A stretch of 64,000 nt of DNA from CAVZZG01 sp963779685 (GCA_963779685.1 CAVZZG010000001.1:930001-994000), one strand, 5' to 3'; shown: positions 43,401 through 51,273, numbered from the stretch's first letter. Notes: generated by a model from the letters alone, not told the origin. Numbers and translations: made by a program.

Positions 43401-43490
43401 CGACCACACCGACAGCGCGACGTACGCGGCGACCAGCAGCACACCGGCAATCGCCGCGGCGGTCAGGCCCCACCTGGCGTGTCGGGTCAC
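40421..43490 (-). CDS. UPF0182-family large membrane protein, one-base frame break near the C-terminus
   Basis: 1022 aa after correction, the usual length for this actinobacterial family of unknown function. Seven N-terminal helices to about residue 330, then a large soluble domain with family blocks GLDQARIVDANYQQNG, RRTVFAIGREIDYTKAPDFQ, TYTHGYGLILAPVN, IYFGAQ and RVYPELFTPLGQMP. The frame moves at 40835-40836 (CAG-G-AAC) and continues as NITTRRDAVVRGNTIVVPIG with a Q-rich acidic tail. GTG at 43490 lies 8 nt after TACCAT. Confidence 0.88.
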
Positions 43491-43498
43491 GGCCGGGA

Positions 43499-43504
43499 AT
43501 GGTA
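43499..43504 (-). promoter_or_regulatory. Candidate -10 element TACCAT for the UPF0182 gene
   Basis: TACCAT on the minus strand with an 8-nt gap to the GTG at 43490, close to the leaderless spacing seen elsewhere. Confidence 0.4.
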
Positions 43505-43571
43505 CCCGGAGCCGGCCTTCTCCCCCAGCGGCGGTACGCGAACCGCGGGCCGTTCGCCGATAGTCCGACTC

Positions 43572-43913
43572 ATGCCCGAGATCTACGAGTTCGAGTACTG
43601 CCCGCTGCGTGAGATGGTCCACGCCGTGGCCGACCGCAGCGATGCCGTGCGAGGCATGGCTCGGGCCGTGTGGCCGGCCGCGCGTCGCGCCGAGCGGGTC
43701 GTACTGTCGGAGGACGGCATCGAGGCCTGGAGTCTCACGGGGCGCACCAGGCTGGCGTGGACCGACGTGACGGCGGTGCGTTCCGCCAGGCCCCTGCTGG
43801 GCCGGCGCACGCTCCGGATCCGCGGCGCATCCGGCACCATCGTGATCGCCCCGATCCTGCCCGGCTACACCGACCTCGAGCTGCGCGTCCGTTCCGCCTG
43901 CGCGGCGCGGTAA
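43572..43913 (+). CDS. Small hypothetical protein, possible PH-like fold
   Basis: 113 aa, soluble, no signal peptide or Cys motif. The sequence alternates charged and hydrophobic strands (RVVLSEDGIEAWSLTG, RLAWTDVTAVRSARPL, TLRIRGASGTIVIAPIL) in a way typical of small PH-like or bacterial YdjO/DUF-type domains; function not recognised. GATAGT lies 7 nt before the ATG, a weaker version of the leaderless box. Divergent from the UPF0182 gene. Confidence 0.6.
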   Translation: MPEIYEFEYCPLREMVHAVADRSDAVRGMARAVWPAARRAERVVLSEDGIEAWSLTGRTRLAWTDVTAVRSARPLLGRRTLRIRGASGTIVIAPILPGYTDLELRVRSACAAR

Positions 43914-43935
43914 CCGCCCACCAGCGCGCCCTCGC

Positions 43936-43941
43936 TACGCT
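43936..43941 (+). promoter_or_regulatory. Leaderless -10 element TACGCT for the saccharopine-dehydrogenase-like gene
   Basis: TACGCT followed by 7 nt (GGGCCGC) and ATG at 43949. Confidence 0.55.
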
Positions 43942-43948
43942 GGGCCGC

Positions 43949-45061
43949 ATGAGCAGGATCCTCGTTCTCGGCGGTGCCGGTGAGATGGGCTCGGTCGCCG
44001 TCGCCGATCTGATCACGCGCGGGGGTCACGAGGTGACGGTGGGCGACGTGCGGCCCGATGCGGCCACCGAGGTGCTGGGGCGCCTCGGCGTCACCGCGCA
44101 GGTGGTGCGCGTCGACGTGGACGACCCCGCCTCGCTGGTGGCAGCCATGGCCGGCTTCGACGCCGTCCTCAACGCGACGTACATGCGCCACAACGTGCCC
44201 GTCACGCACGCGGCGATCGCGGCCGGCACGAACCTGGTCGACCTCGGCTCGTACTACCCGGAGACACTGCAGCAGCTCGAGCGCCATGCCGATGCCGTCC
44301 GCGCCGGCGTCCGGATCGTCCCCGGCTGTGGCGTCGCTCCAGGTCTCACCAACATCCTGGCCCGGCTCGGCGCGGATCAGCTCGACGAGGTCGGCAGCGT
44401 GCGGATGTACTCGTTCATCACCCATCCGCTCTGGACATCGCCGGGCATCGTGATCACGCGCTTCGACGCCAGCACCGGAACCTCCGTCGTCTACGAGCGC
44501 GGTCGCCTCGTCGAGCATCCTTCGCTCTCGGGCGAGGAGGCCATCCGGTTCCCGGAGCCGTACGGCGAGCAGGAGGTCCACCTCGTCCCGCACCCCGAGC
44601 CGGTCACCATCCCGCGGTCGATTCCCTGTCGCGAGGTGGTGTTCAAGGTCGGCTACCCGGCGGATGAGCTTCGCCGGATCGAGGCACTGCTGGAGCTCGG
44701 CTTCGACGCGGACGAGCCCTTCGAGGTCGACGGCGCCGTCGTCTCGCCGCGGCGGTTCGCGTCCGCCTTCATCGGCCGGCGCGGGATTGCCGCCGAGGAT
44801 CGCAGCGCCAACGTGAAGCAGGTCCGGGTGAGCGGCTCGCGCGACGGTGCCGACGCCACGGTCGTGTACGACTTCGCGGTCGAGGCGCGGGGGCGATCGG
44901 CGTCGTCGACGATCACGGGCACGGTTGCCGCGATCGCGGCCGACCACGTCGCGGCCGGTGGGCCGGCCGGCGTGTATCCGCCCGAGGAGGCGTTCGCCGC
45001 CCGGCCCTTCGTCGCGGCGCTCGCCGCCCGGGACATGACGGTCGTCGAATCCGGCTGGTAG
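43949..45061 (+). CDS. Saccharopine-dehydrogenase-like NAD(P)-binding oxidoreductase
   Basis: 370 aa. N-terminal Rossmann ILVLGGAGEMGSVAVADLI, VDVDDPASLVAAMAGFDAVL, then NLVDLGSYY and a PGCGVAPGLTNILAR block characteristic of the saccharopine dehydrogenase / LysDH-like family, and a C-terminal substrate domain. Likely acts on an amino- or imino-acid. Its TAG stop is part of the TAGGCT that precedes the next gene. Confidence 0.82.
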   Translation: MSRILVLGGAGEMGSVAVADLITRGGHEVTVGDVRPDAATEVLGRLGVTAQVVRVDVDDPASLVAAMAGFDAVLNATYMRHNVPVTHAAIAAGTNLVDLGSYYPETLQQLERHADAVRAGVRIVPGCGVAPGLTNILARLGADQLDEVGSVRMYSFITHPLWTSPGIVITRFDASTGTSVVYERGRLVEHPSLSGEEAIRFPEPYGEQEVHLVPHPEPVTIPRSIPCREVVFKVGYPADELRRIEALLELGFDADEPFEVDGAVVSPRRFASAFIGRRGIAAEDRSANVKQVRVSGSRDGADATVVYDFAVEARGRSASSTITGTVAAIAADHVAAGGPAGVYPPEEAFAARPFVAALAARDMTVVESGW

Positions 45062-45064
45062 GCT
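45059..45064 (+). promoter_or_regulatory. Candidate -10 element TAGGCT overlapping the preceding stop codon
   Basis: TAGGCT whose TAG is the stop of the oxidoreductase gene; the SDR ATG follows after 9 nt, so any transcript would carry a very short leader. Confidence 0.35.
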
Positions 45065-45073
45065 CGGCGGGAC

Positions 45074-45829
45074 ATGGATCTCGAACTTCGGGGCAAGGCC
45101 GCGATCGTGACCGGCGCCAGCCGCGGCATCGGTCTGGCGATCGCCTGTGGGCTGGCCGCCGAGGGGTGCGACGTTGCGCTCGTTGCGCGTCCGTCCGCCG
45201 CGCTCGACGATGCCGCGGCGCAGGTGCGCCGGCTCGGCGTGGCGGCGGTTGCGATCGGCGCCGACCTCTCGCAGGCCGCGGGCGCGGAGCAGGCGCTGGA
45301 CGGGGCGGTGGCGGCTTTCGGGCGGGTCGACGTGCTCGTCAACAACGCCTCGGCGCTCGCGGAGCACGACGTCGACGCTGCGTACGAGGTCAGCTTCGCG
45401 CTCGACCTGATGCACGCCGTGCGGTTGAGCCGCCTGGTCGTGCCGGTGATGGAGAGCGCGGGCGCGGGCGCGATCATCCACATCTCGTCCGTCTCGGCGC
45501 TCCGCCCGGATGTCGACCCCGCCTACGCCGCCATGAAGGCGGCGTTGATGAGCCACGCCCGCTCGCTGGCGGAGCGCGTCGCCGGCCGGGGCATCCGCGT
45601 GAACGTCGTCGCGCCGGGATCGATCCTCGTCCCGGGTGGCTACTGGGATCGCTGCCGCGACGAGCAGCCCGAGGTATACGAGCGCCTGCTCGCGGGTGTG
45701 CCGCGCGGCCGGCTCGGCGCCGCCGAGGAGGTCGCCAACGCCGTCACCTTCCTCGCCTCGCCGCGGGCCGCACTGATTACGGGCGCCATCCTCCGGGCAG
45801 ACGGCGGGCAGTGGAAGGGCGTGTTCTGA
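45074..45829 (+). CDS. Short-chain dehydrogenase/reductase
   Basis: 251 aa. Cofactor loop VTGASRGIGLAIA (TGxxxGxG), NNAS, and a catalytic Ser-Tyr-Lys set in HISSVSALR and PAYAAMKAAL; VAPGSILVPGG follows. Classical SDR reducing a ketone or oxidising an alcohol with NAD(P). Same direction as the gene before it and the PfkB kinase after it. Confidence 0.9.
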   Translation: MDLELRGKAAIVTGASRGIGLAIACGLAAEGCDVALVARPSAALDDAAAQVRRLGVAAVAIGADLSQAAGAEQALDGAVAAFGRVDVLVNNASALAEHDVDAAYEVSFALDLMHAVRLSRLVVPVMESAGAGAIIHISSVSALRPDVDPAYAAMKAALMSHARSLAERVAGRGIRVNVVAPGSILVPGGYWDRCRDEQPEVYERLLAGVPRGRLGAAEEVANAVTFLASPRAALITGAILRADGGQWKGVF

Positions 45830-45888
45830 CCGACGGATACCGGCGCCAGCTGGAGCGTCCGGCCGGCGGGTAGTATCGTCACCGGAAC

Positions 45889-46770
45889 ATGTCCGTCGAC
45901 CTCGTCGTCGCCACTCCGACCTATCTCGACCTCACCTTCGTCGGCCTCGAGGCGCTGCCGCAGCTCGGCGAGGAGCGCTTCGCCGGCGACCTCGTGCGGA
46001 GCCCCGGCGGGGGTGGCATCATCGCCGTCGGCGCGGCCCGGCTCGGGCTGTCGGTGACGCTCGCCGCGCCGCTCGGCGCCGACCCCGCCGGCGACCTGAT
46101 CCGCGAGGCGCTCGCGGCGGACGGGATCGCCACGGTCGACCGCCGCTGCCGCCGCACGCCCATCACCGTCGTGATGCCGGTCGCGGGCGACCGGGCCATG
46201 GTCACCGTGGATGAGGGCGTGCGGGCAAGCTCGGCGGACGTGGCCGCCCTCGCTCCCCGGGCCGTGGCGGTGAGCCTCGATCTGCTGTTCTGCGTCCCCT
46301 CCGGATGCGCGGCCTACGTCACCTGCGGCGAGGACGACGCCCGCGCCTACGCCGCCCGCCCGCCCGCGGCCCTCGAGGGCGCGAGGGCGCTGTTCGTCAA
46401 CTCCGAGGAGGCGCTCGCGCTGACCGGGCTCGGCGACGTCGAGAGCGCGGGCCGGAAGCTGGCGGGAGTGACCCACACCGTCGTCCTGACGCGTGGCGCC
46501 GCCGGCGCGCTCGGCTACACGGGCGGCCGGCGCTACGAGATCGCGGGCGTCGACGTCGGGCCGGTGAGGGACCCGACCGGGGCCGGCGATCTGCTCGCCG
46601 CAGCCTACGTATGGGCGGATCTATCGGGCGCTGAACCCGAGGAGTGCCTGCGGTGGGCCGTTCTCTACGCGAGCCTCTCGGTGGCGGCATCGACCGGCGT
46701 CGGCGGCGCCGCCACCTCCGATCGGCTGCTGACCGAGGGCGCCCGCCTCGGCTACCCACCCATCGCCTAG
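45889..46770 (+). CDS. PfkB-family sugar/nucleoside kinase
   Basis: 293 aa. LVRSPGGGGIIAVGAARLGL (N-terminal PfkB motif), FVNSEEALALTG, TRGAAGALGY, and the catalytic/anion-hole motif DPTGAGDLLAAAYVWA with the base Asp in GAGD. Phosphorylates a sugar, aminosugar or nucleoside; specificity not decidable. TAGTAT lies 12 nt before the ATG. Last gene before a 428-bp non-coding stretch. Confidence 0.87.
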   Translation: MSVDLVVATPTYLDLTFVGLEALPQLGEERFAGDLVRSPGGGGIIAVGAARLGLSVTLAAPLGADPAGDLIREALAADGIATVDRRCRRTPITVVMPVAGDRAMVTVDEGVRASSADVAALAPRAVAVSLDLLFCVPSGCAAYVTCGEDDARAYAARPPAALEGARALFVNSEEALALTGLGDVESAGRKLAGVTHTVVLTRGAAGALGYTGGRRYEIAGVDVGPVRDPTGAGDLLAAAYVWADLSGAEPEECLRWAVLYASLSVAASTGVGGAATSDRLLTEGARLGYPPIA

Positions 46771-47198
46771 CGCGGATACCGTGGCCGCACGACCCGTGTC
46801 GCGCGCGTTTTCGCGCGTCGCAGGCGACGGGGACGGTCCCCGCACCGGCGCCCGGCGGGGACAGCCCCCGTCACGTGATCGCAGCGTTTCGCGCCGATCG
46901 CACGCGGGTGCATGAGAGGCCCGCGTGGCCGCACCGATCTGCGTCACGCCCTGGGTCGGCGGCCGCGCGGCGGGATGCGGACGCCGTGCGCCTCCGGTCG
47001 TCGCGCCGCCGGCCCGCCGGTCGTCATCGCCGGCACCCTCGGCGCGGCCATGCCGCTGGCCGAGCGGCGTTACGCGCTCCGCGTGCGTTCGCGTGCGTGG
47101 CGCGCGATGGGGACTGTCCCCCGGCGGCGCGCGTGCGGGGGCTGTCCCCGTCACGTCGGTCTCCCGGGTTCGTGCGCGATGCCGGTAGGATGGCCGCA
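46771..47198. repeat. Non-coding region with two copies of a GGGGAC-type palindromic repeat
   Basis: No credible gene. Copy 1: GGGGACGGTCCCC at 46829-46841, then GGGGACAGCCCCCGTCACGT at 46857-46876. Copy 2: GGGGACTGTCCCC at 47109-47121, then a G-run plus CTGTCCCCGTCACGT ending at 47155. Each copy has two short dyads about 28 nt apart and the same CGTCACGT tail, and each is preceded by a CGCG-rich lead (46801-46825, 47086-47108). The two units are in direct orientation about 280 bp apart. The promoter of the gamma-lyase gene closes the region. Confidence 0.55.
47186..47191 (+). promoter_or_regulatory. Leaderless -10 element TAGGAT for the gamma-lyase-like gene
   Basis: TAGGAT followed by 7 nt (GGCCGCA) and ATG at 47199. 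Confidence 0.55.
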
Positions 47199-48365
47199 AT
47201 GGCAGACGACATCTCCACACGGTCGGTCTGGGCCGGCGAGGCGGAGGCGCTTGCGCACGGCGGCACCCAGGTGCCGATCCAGCAGTCGATCGCGTTCGGG
47301 TACGACGACGTGGACTCCTGGCTGGCAGTCGCCCTGGGCCGGGCCGAGGGCCACATCTACTCGCGCAACACGAACCCGACCGTGCGTGCGCTGGAGGAGA
47401 AGGTCCGCGACCTCGAGGGGGCGGGAGCGGCGACGGCATTCGCGTCGGGCATGGCCGCCATCTCCAACACCCTGTTCGAGCTGCTCGTGCCGGGTGCTCG
47501 CGTGGTCAGCGTCAAGGACACCTACGGCGGGACGAACCAGATGTTCATCGACTTCCTGCCGCGGCGCGGGGTGGAGGTGGATCTCTGCGACACGACCGAC
47601 CACGAGGCGATCGAGCGGGCCCTCGTCCGGGGTTGCAGCGTCCTCTACCTCGAGACGCCGACGAATCCGACGCTGAAGGTCGTCGACATCGCGCACCTGG
47701 CCGCGGCCGGCCGCGAGGCGGGCGCGATCGTGGTGGTCGACAACACGTTCGCCACGCCGATCAACCAGCGGCCGATCGAGCTCGGCGCCGACCTCGTCGT
47801 GCACAGCGCATCCAAGTTCCTCGGCGGTCATGCCGATGCACTCGGCGGGCTCGTGTGCGGCCGGCCCGACCTGGTCGAACGGATCTTTCACTTCCGCGAG
47901 ATCACCGGAGCCGTGCTCGGCCCGATCGACGCCTACCTGCTCCTGCGGGGCATGAAGACGCTCGCGCTGCGGATCACGCGGCAGAACGCGAGCGCCCTGC
48001 AGGTGGCCCGGTTCCTCGAGTCACATGCAGCGGTGGCCCGGGTGCACTACCCGGGGCTCGAATCGCACGAGGGTCACGAGATCGCGTGCCGCCAGATGAC
48101 GGGGTTCGGCGGCATGCTGGCGTTCGAGCTGCGCGGCGGCTATGACGCGGTTCGCGCCGTGCTGCCGCGTCTCCGCCTCGCCCATCGCGCGGCGAACCTC
48201 GGCGCGGTCGAGACCATCGTCGGCGTGCCGGCGACCACGAGCCACGTCGAGTGCACGGCCGAGGAGCGCGCCGCCATGGGCATTCCCGAGGGCCTCGTCC
48301 GGCTCTCGGTCGGCATCGAGGACCCCGCCGACCTGTGCGCGGATCTCGATCAGGCTCTGGCCTGA
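47199..48365 (+). CDS. Cys/Met-metabolism PLP enzyme (gamma-lyase / cystathionine gamma-synthase-like)
   Basis: 388 aa. Family blocks: IYSRNTNPTVRALEEKVRDL, AFASGMAAISNTL, KDTYGGTNQMF, YLETPTNPTLKVVDI, VVVDNTFATP and the PLP Lys in VVHSASKFLGGHAD, then a C-terminal GVPATTSH block. Methionine gamma-lyase, cystathionine gamma-lyase or O-acyl-homoserine sulfhydrylase activity are all possible. Co-operonic with a DmdA-like methyltransferase (TGATG overlap), which favours a C1-sulfur or methionine-degradation role. Confidence 0.88.
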   Translation: MADDISTRSVWAGEAEALAHGGTQVPIQQSIAFGYDDVDSWLAVALGRAEGHIYSRNTNPTVRALEEKVRDLEGAGAATAFASGMAAISNTLFELLVPGARVVSVKDTYGGTNQMFIDFLPRRGVEVDLCDTTDHEAIERALVRGCSVLYLETPTNPTLKVVDIAHLAAAGREAGAIVVVDNTFATPINQRPIELGADLVVHSASKFLGGHADALGGLVCGRPDLVERIFHFREITGAVLGPIDAYLLLRGMKTLALRITRQNASALQVARFLESHAAVARVHYPGLESHEGHEIACRQMTGFGGMLAFELRGGYDAVRAVLPRLRLAHRAANLGAVETIVGVPATTSHVECTAEERAAMGIPEGLVRLSVGIEDPADLCADLDQALA

Positions 48366-49486
48366 TGCCAGCCGCCCAGGTGCTGTTCCCGAACGTCCGG
48401 CGCAGCCCGTACTTCGGTCGCACCGAGGCTGCGGGAGCGGTGTCCTACATGGTCTACAACCACATGTACATGCCGATGGACTACGGGCGGCCGGCGGCCG
48501 TCGACTACGTCGCGCTGACGACGGGTGCGACCCTCTGGGACGTCGGCGCCGAGCGTCAGGTGGAGTTGCGCGGCCCCGACGCGCTGCGGCTGGCAGATCA
48601 ACTGGTGGCGCGCGACCTGCGTTCGCTCGCGCCGGGGATGTGCCGGTACGGACTGGTGTGCGACGAGGAAGGCATCGTGATCTGCGATCCGGTCGTGCTC
48701 TGCGTCGCCGCCGAGCGGATCTGGCTGTCGCACGGCAACGTCGATCTCCTGCTGTGGGCGAAGGGAGTCGCGCGAGGTTCCGCGCTCGACGTGGCCGTCG
48801 TCGAGGCGGACGTGGCGCCGATGCAGGTGCAGGGGCCAAGGTCGGCCGAGGTGCTCGGCGCCGCCGGCGTCGACGTCGCCGGACTCGCCCACTACCGGCT
48901 CGTCGAGCGGCGGATCGCCGGGGTCGACTGCGTCGTCTCCCGCACCGGCTGGAGCGGCGAGCTGGGTTTCGAGGTCTTTCCGCTCGGTTCGGCCGGTGCG
49001 CTCGCAGTGTGGGACGCCATCGCCACAGCGGGCGACGCGATCGGGCTCCTGGTCACCGCGCCGAACGTGCCGCGGGCTCTGGAGCGCGGCATCACCGATA
49101 CGGCCTGGTTCCACAACCTCGGCGCCAACGCCCTCGAGGTAGCTCCGAGGTTGGTCGAGCTCGACGCCGGCGACTTCGTCGGCCGCCAGGCGCTTCGCGC
49201 CATCCGCGACGCCGGACCGGGCCGCGCCACGGTCGGGCTCATCGGCGGGCGCTCCCCGCTCGGCCGCGTCGAGGGAGCCTGGCCCATCGAGTCACCGGAC
49301 GGGCCGGTCGGGGCGACGCGCTGGGTCGCCTGGTCACCGGCGCTCGAGCGCACGATCGCGATCGGCCTCGTCCGCTGCGATCTCAGCGCGTCCGGTACGG
49401 ACCTGGCCATCCGTCATCCCGATGGGCTGGAGCCGGTGACGGTCGCGGCCCTGCCGTTCATCCCGCCGCCAGCGGGCGCCCGCTGA
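48365..49486 (+). CDS. GcvT-family aminomethyltransferase, DmdA-like
   Basis: 373 aa. The N-terminal block SYMVYNHMYMPM with ATLWDVGAERQVELRGPDA, VCDEEGIVICDPVVL, APMQVQGPRSAEVL and SRTGWSGELGFEVFPL follow the folate-binding fold of GcvT and are closer in pattern to dimethylsulfoniopropionate demethylase (DmdA) than to the glycine-cleavage T protein. Transfers a methyl/methylene group to tetrahydrofolate. Whether DMSP is the substrate cannot be told from sequence alone. ATG overlaps the gamma-lyase stop, and its own stop overlaps the next ATG (TGATG). Confidence 0.8.
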   Translation: MPAAQVLFPNVRRSPYFGRTEAAGAVSYMVYNHMYMPMDYGRPAAVDYVALTTGATLWDVGAERQVELRGPDALRLADQLVARDLRSLAPGMCRYGLVCDEEGIVICDPVVLCVAAERIWLSHGNVDLLLWAKGVARGSALDVAVVEADVAPMQVQGPRSAEVLGAAGVDVAGLAHYRLVERRIAGVDCVVSRTGWSGELGFEVFPLGSAGALAVWDAIATAGDAIGLLVTAPNVPRALERGITDTAWFHNLGANALEVAPRLVELDAGDFVGRQALRAIRDAGPGRATVGLIGGRSPLGRVEGAWPIESPDGPVGATRWVAWSPALERTIAIGLVRCDLSASGTDLAIRHPDGLEPVTVAALPFIPPPAGAR

Positions 49487-50235
49487 TGGGCGAGTTCCGC
49501 GTCCTGTCGGCGCTGGCGCAGGTGGCGGCCCCGCACTACCAGGCGGTGGCCGTGCTCGTGGCCGAACGGCTCGGCGTCGGGGCCCCCACGCTCGTCCAGA
49601 CGCCGATCGACGCCCTGCGGGCGGCGATGGAGGCAGATGATCCGGCCATCGTGTTCATCTGCGGCCTTCCCTTCGTACGCCTCGAGCGGGCGGGCGTGGG
49701 CATCGTGCCCCTTGTCGCACCGGTACCGGCGGACGAGCCGGCCGGTTTGCCCATCTACTACGCCGACCTCGTCACGGCGCGGTCGTCCGGCGATCTCTCG
49801 ACGGCATGGACGCTCGCCTACAACTCGCACGACTCGCTGTCGGGCTGGCTGCTGCCCCGTCACGGCCTGCGAGAGGCGGGGTTCGACCCGGACGCGTTCG
49901 AGTGGCGCGAGTCGGGCTCCCACGCCCGCTCGATCGAGCTCGTCGCGACCGGGGCGGTCGACGCGGCCGCGATCGACTCGACCGTGCTCGCCCTGGCCTC
50001 CCGGGCATCGGCATCCGTCGGGCGGCTGCGGAGGCTGGCGCGCTTCGGCCCGATGCCTGCGCCGCCGGTGGCGATCGCCGGCGGGCCGCCCGGGTTGGCC
50101 GCGGCCGTCCGGGCCGCGCTCGTCGCCCTGCCGGAGACCGAGGAGGGCCGCGCGGCGCTCGCGCTCGGCGGAGTGGCACGCTACGAGCCCGTCTCGAGCG
50201 CTGATTACGCGGCTGTGCGCGCCCTCGACTCCTAA
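49486..50235 (+). CDS. PhnD/SsuA/TauA-type substrate-binding-fold protein without signal peptide
   Basis: 249 aa. FRVLSALAQVAAPHYQAV, AERLGVGAPTL, YYADLVTARSSGDLS, AYNSHDSLSGWLLPR and ESGSHARSIELVATGAVDAAAID match the periplasmic phosphonate/phosphite-binding family (PhnD-like). There is no signal peptide or lipobox and no transporter genes follow, so it is probably a cytoplasmic binding protein or sensor. Third gene of the gamma-lyase operon. Confidence 0.75.
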   Translation: MGEFRVLSALAQVAAPHYQAVAVLVAERLGVGAPTLVQTPIDALRAAMEADDPAIVFICGLPFVRLERAGVGIVPLVAPVPADEPAGLPIYYADLVTARSSGDLSTAWTLAYNSHDSLSGWLLPRHGLREAGFDPDAFEWRESGSHARSIELVATGAVDAAAIDSTVLALASRASASVGRLRRLARFGPMPAPPVAIAGGPPGLAAAVRAALVALPETEEGRAALALGGVARYEPVSSADYAAVRALDS

Positions 50236-50236
50236 G

Positions 50237-50662
50237 CTAGGCCCAGCGGTCGTGCTCCTGCGCCGCGCACGCGGCGAGCGCCTCGTCCCTGGAGAGGTAG
50301 TCCTGGATGTGGACGATCACGCTCTCGCGGATCGTGAAGACGATCGTCGCCCGTCCGCGGCGCGGGTCGCCCGCCACGGCGGGCTCGCCGAAATGCGGAG
50401 CCCGCACGCTGAGGATGACGTGGTCGCCGACACCGATCAGCTCGACGGCGTCGACCGCGGGAAGCGCAGCCGCTGCCCGCGCGGCGTTCGCAACGACGGC
50501 GTCGCGGTCGGGACAGACCAGCTCCGGACGCACGCCCTGATGGACGACGCCAGGCCCCAGCCGCCGCGCCAGCCGGTCGAGGTCGCCACGCCGGATCGCG
50601 TCGAGCCAGTCGACGAAGACGATCTCGACGTTCGTCGCGGGACCCCGCTCGTCATCCACCAC
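50237..50662 (-). CDS. NTF2/SnoaL-like small protein
   Basis: 141 aa. FVDWLDAIRRGDLDRLARRL, VGDHVILSVRAPHF, TIVFTIRESVIVHIQDYLSRDEAL are the alpha+beta cone elements of SnoaL/NTF2-like proteins (DUF-type polyketide-cyclase-like). Ligand or enzyme activity unknown. The GTG at 50662 lies 7 nt after TAGGCT; a longer frame that reaches 50809 runs through the repeat element and is rejected. Converges with the PhnD-like gene, 1 nt between stops. Confidence 0.75.
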   Translation of the reverse strand: MVDDERGPATNVEIVFVDWLDAIRRGDLDRLARRLGPGVVHQGVRPELVCPDRDAVVANAARAAAALPAVDAVELIGVGDHVILSVRAPHFGEPAVAGDPRRGRATIVFTIRESVIVHIQDYLSRDEALAACAAQEHDRWA

Positions 50663-50669
50663 GGGCGCC

Positions 50670-50675
50670 AGCCTA
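50670..50675 (-). promoter_or_regulatory. Leaderless -10 element TAGGCT for the NTF2-like gene
   Basis: TAGGCT on the minus strand followed by 7 nt (GGCGCCC) and GTG at 50662. Lies just outside the inverted-repeat element at 50704-50887. Confidence 0.55.
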
Positions 50676-50703
50676 CCGTGGGCGGAGCCTGTCCGGATGC
50701 CCT

Positions 50704-50887
50704 TCTGCGAAATTCGCGGCACGGCACGCCACTTCGCAGGTCGGTGTCCGCGCGCCTTTCGTGACGGTCCTGGGGCGAACCTGCCGCTGCTGGGGCCGCG
50801 ATCTGGCACGGAACACGCGACGTCCGTGCCACCATGCGCGCGCCGTGGCGCATGCGAAGTGGCGTGCCGTGCCGCGAATTCCGCAGA
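50704..50887. repeat. 184-bp non-coding element with 35-bp terminal inverted repeats
   Basis: Left arm 50704-50738 (TCTGCGAAATTCGCGG...) and right arm 50853-50887 (...CGCGAATTCCGCAGA) are reverse complements at 34 of 35 positions. The interior is unrelated to the arms and contains a further perfect 8-bp dyad GGCACGGA / TCCGTGCC. The element lies in the divergent gap between the NTF2-like and FKBP genes without disturbing the -10 of one or the Shine-Dalgarno of the other. MITE-like by structure; no transposase nearby. Confidence 0.75.
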
Positions 50888-50904
50888 CGAGAACGGGAGA
50901 AGGC

Positions 50905-51273
50905 GTGGAGCGACCGGAGATCGACAGGCCCGAGGGGGACATTCCGTTCGAGCTCGGGATCGAGGACCTCGTGGTGGGTGAGGGCGACGAGGCCCTGGTC
51001 GGCAGCAAGGTGTCCGTGCACTACGCCGGGGTGGCCTTCCGGACGGGCGAGGAGTTCGACGCCTCGTGGAATCGCGGTCAGCCGTTCGTGTTCAAGCTCG
51101 GCAAGGGCCAGGTGATCGCCGGGTGGGATGCCGGCGTCCAGGGGATGCGGGTCGGCGGTCGGCGGAAGCTGACGATCCCGTCGGCCATGGCCTACGGCGC
51201 GCGCGGGGCGGGCGGCGTGATCGCACCGCACGAGCCGCTCGTGTTCGTGGTCGACCTGCTGGCCGTCGACTAG
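50905..51273 (+). CDS. FKBP-type peptidyl-prolyl cis-trans isomerase
   Basis: 122 aa, single FKBP domain, no signal peptide. VSVHYAGVAFRTGEEFDASW, PFVFKLGKGQVIAGWDAGVQ with GMRVGGRRKLTIP, AYGARGAGG and PLVFVVDLLAV give all usual active-site aromatic positions. Cytoplasmic folding helper. GTG at 50905 is preceded by GGAGAAGG. Its stop overlaps the stop of the Gfo/Idh gene on the other strand (shared CTAG). Confidence 0.93.
   Translation: MERPEIDRPEGDIPFELGIEDLVVGEGDEALVGSKVSVHYAGVAFRTGEEFDASWNRGQPFVFKLGKGQVIAGWDAGVQGMRVGGRRKLTIPSAMAYGARGAGGVIAPHEPLVFVVDLLAVD

Noticed and set aside
46801..47160. CRISPR array
   Set aside because: Only two degenerate palindromic units about 280 bp apart with no regular spacers and no cas genes.
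49486..50235. Periplasmic binding protein of a phosphonate transporter
   Set aside because: No signal peptide or lipobox and no permease or ATPase genes nearby; kept as a PhnD-fold protein of unknown role.
50237..50809. Longer 190-residue version of the NTF2-like protein
   Set aside because: The extension translates the inverted-repeat element; the GTG at 50662 has a leaderless -10 box at the right distance.
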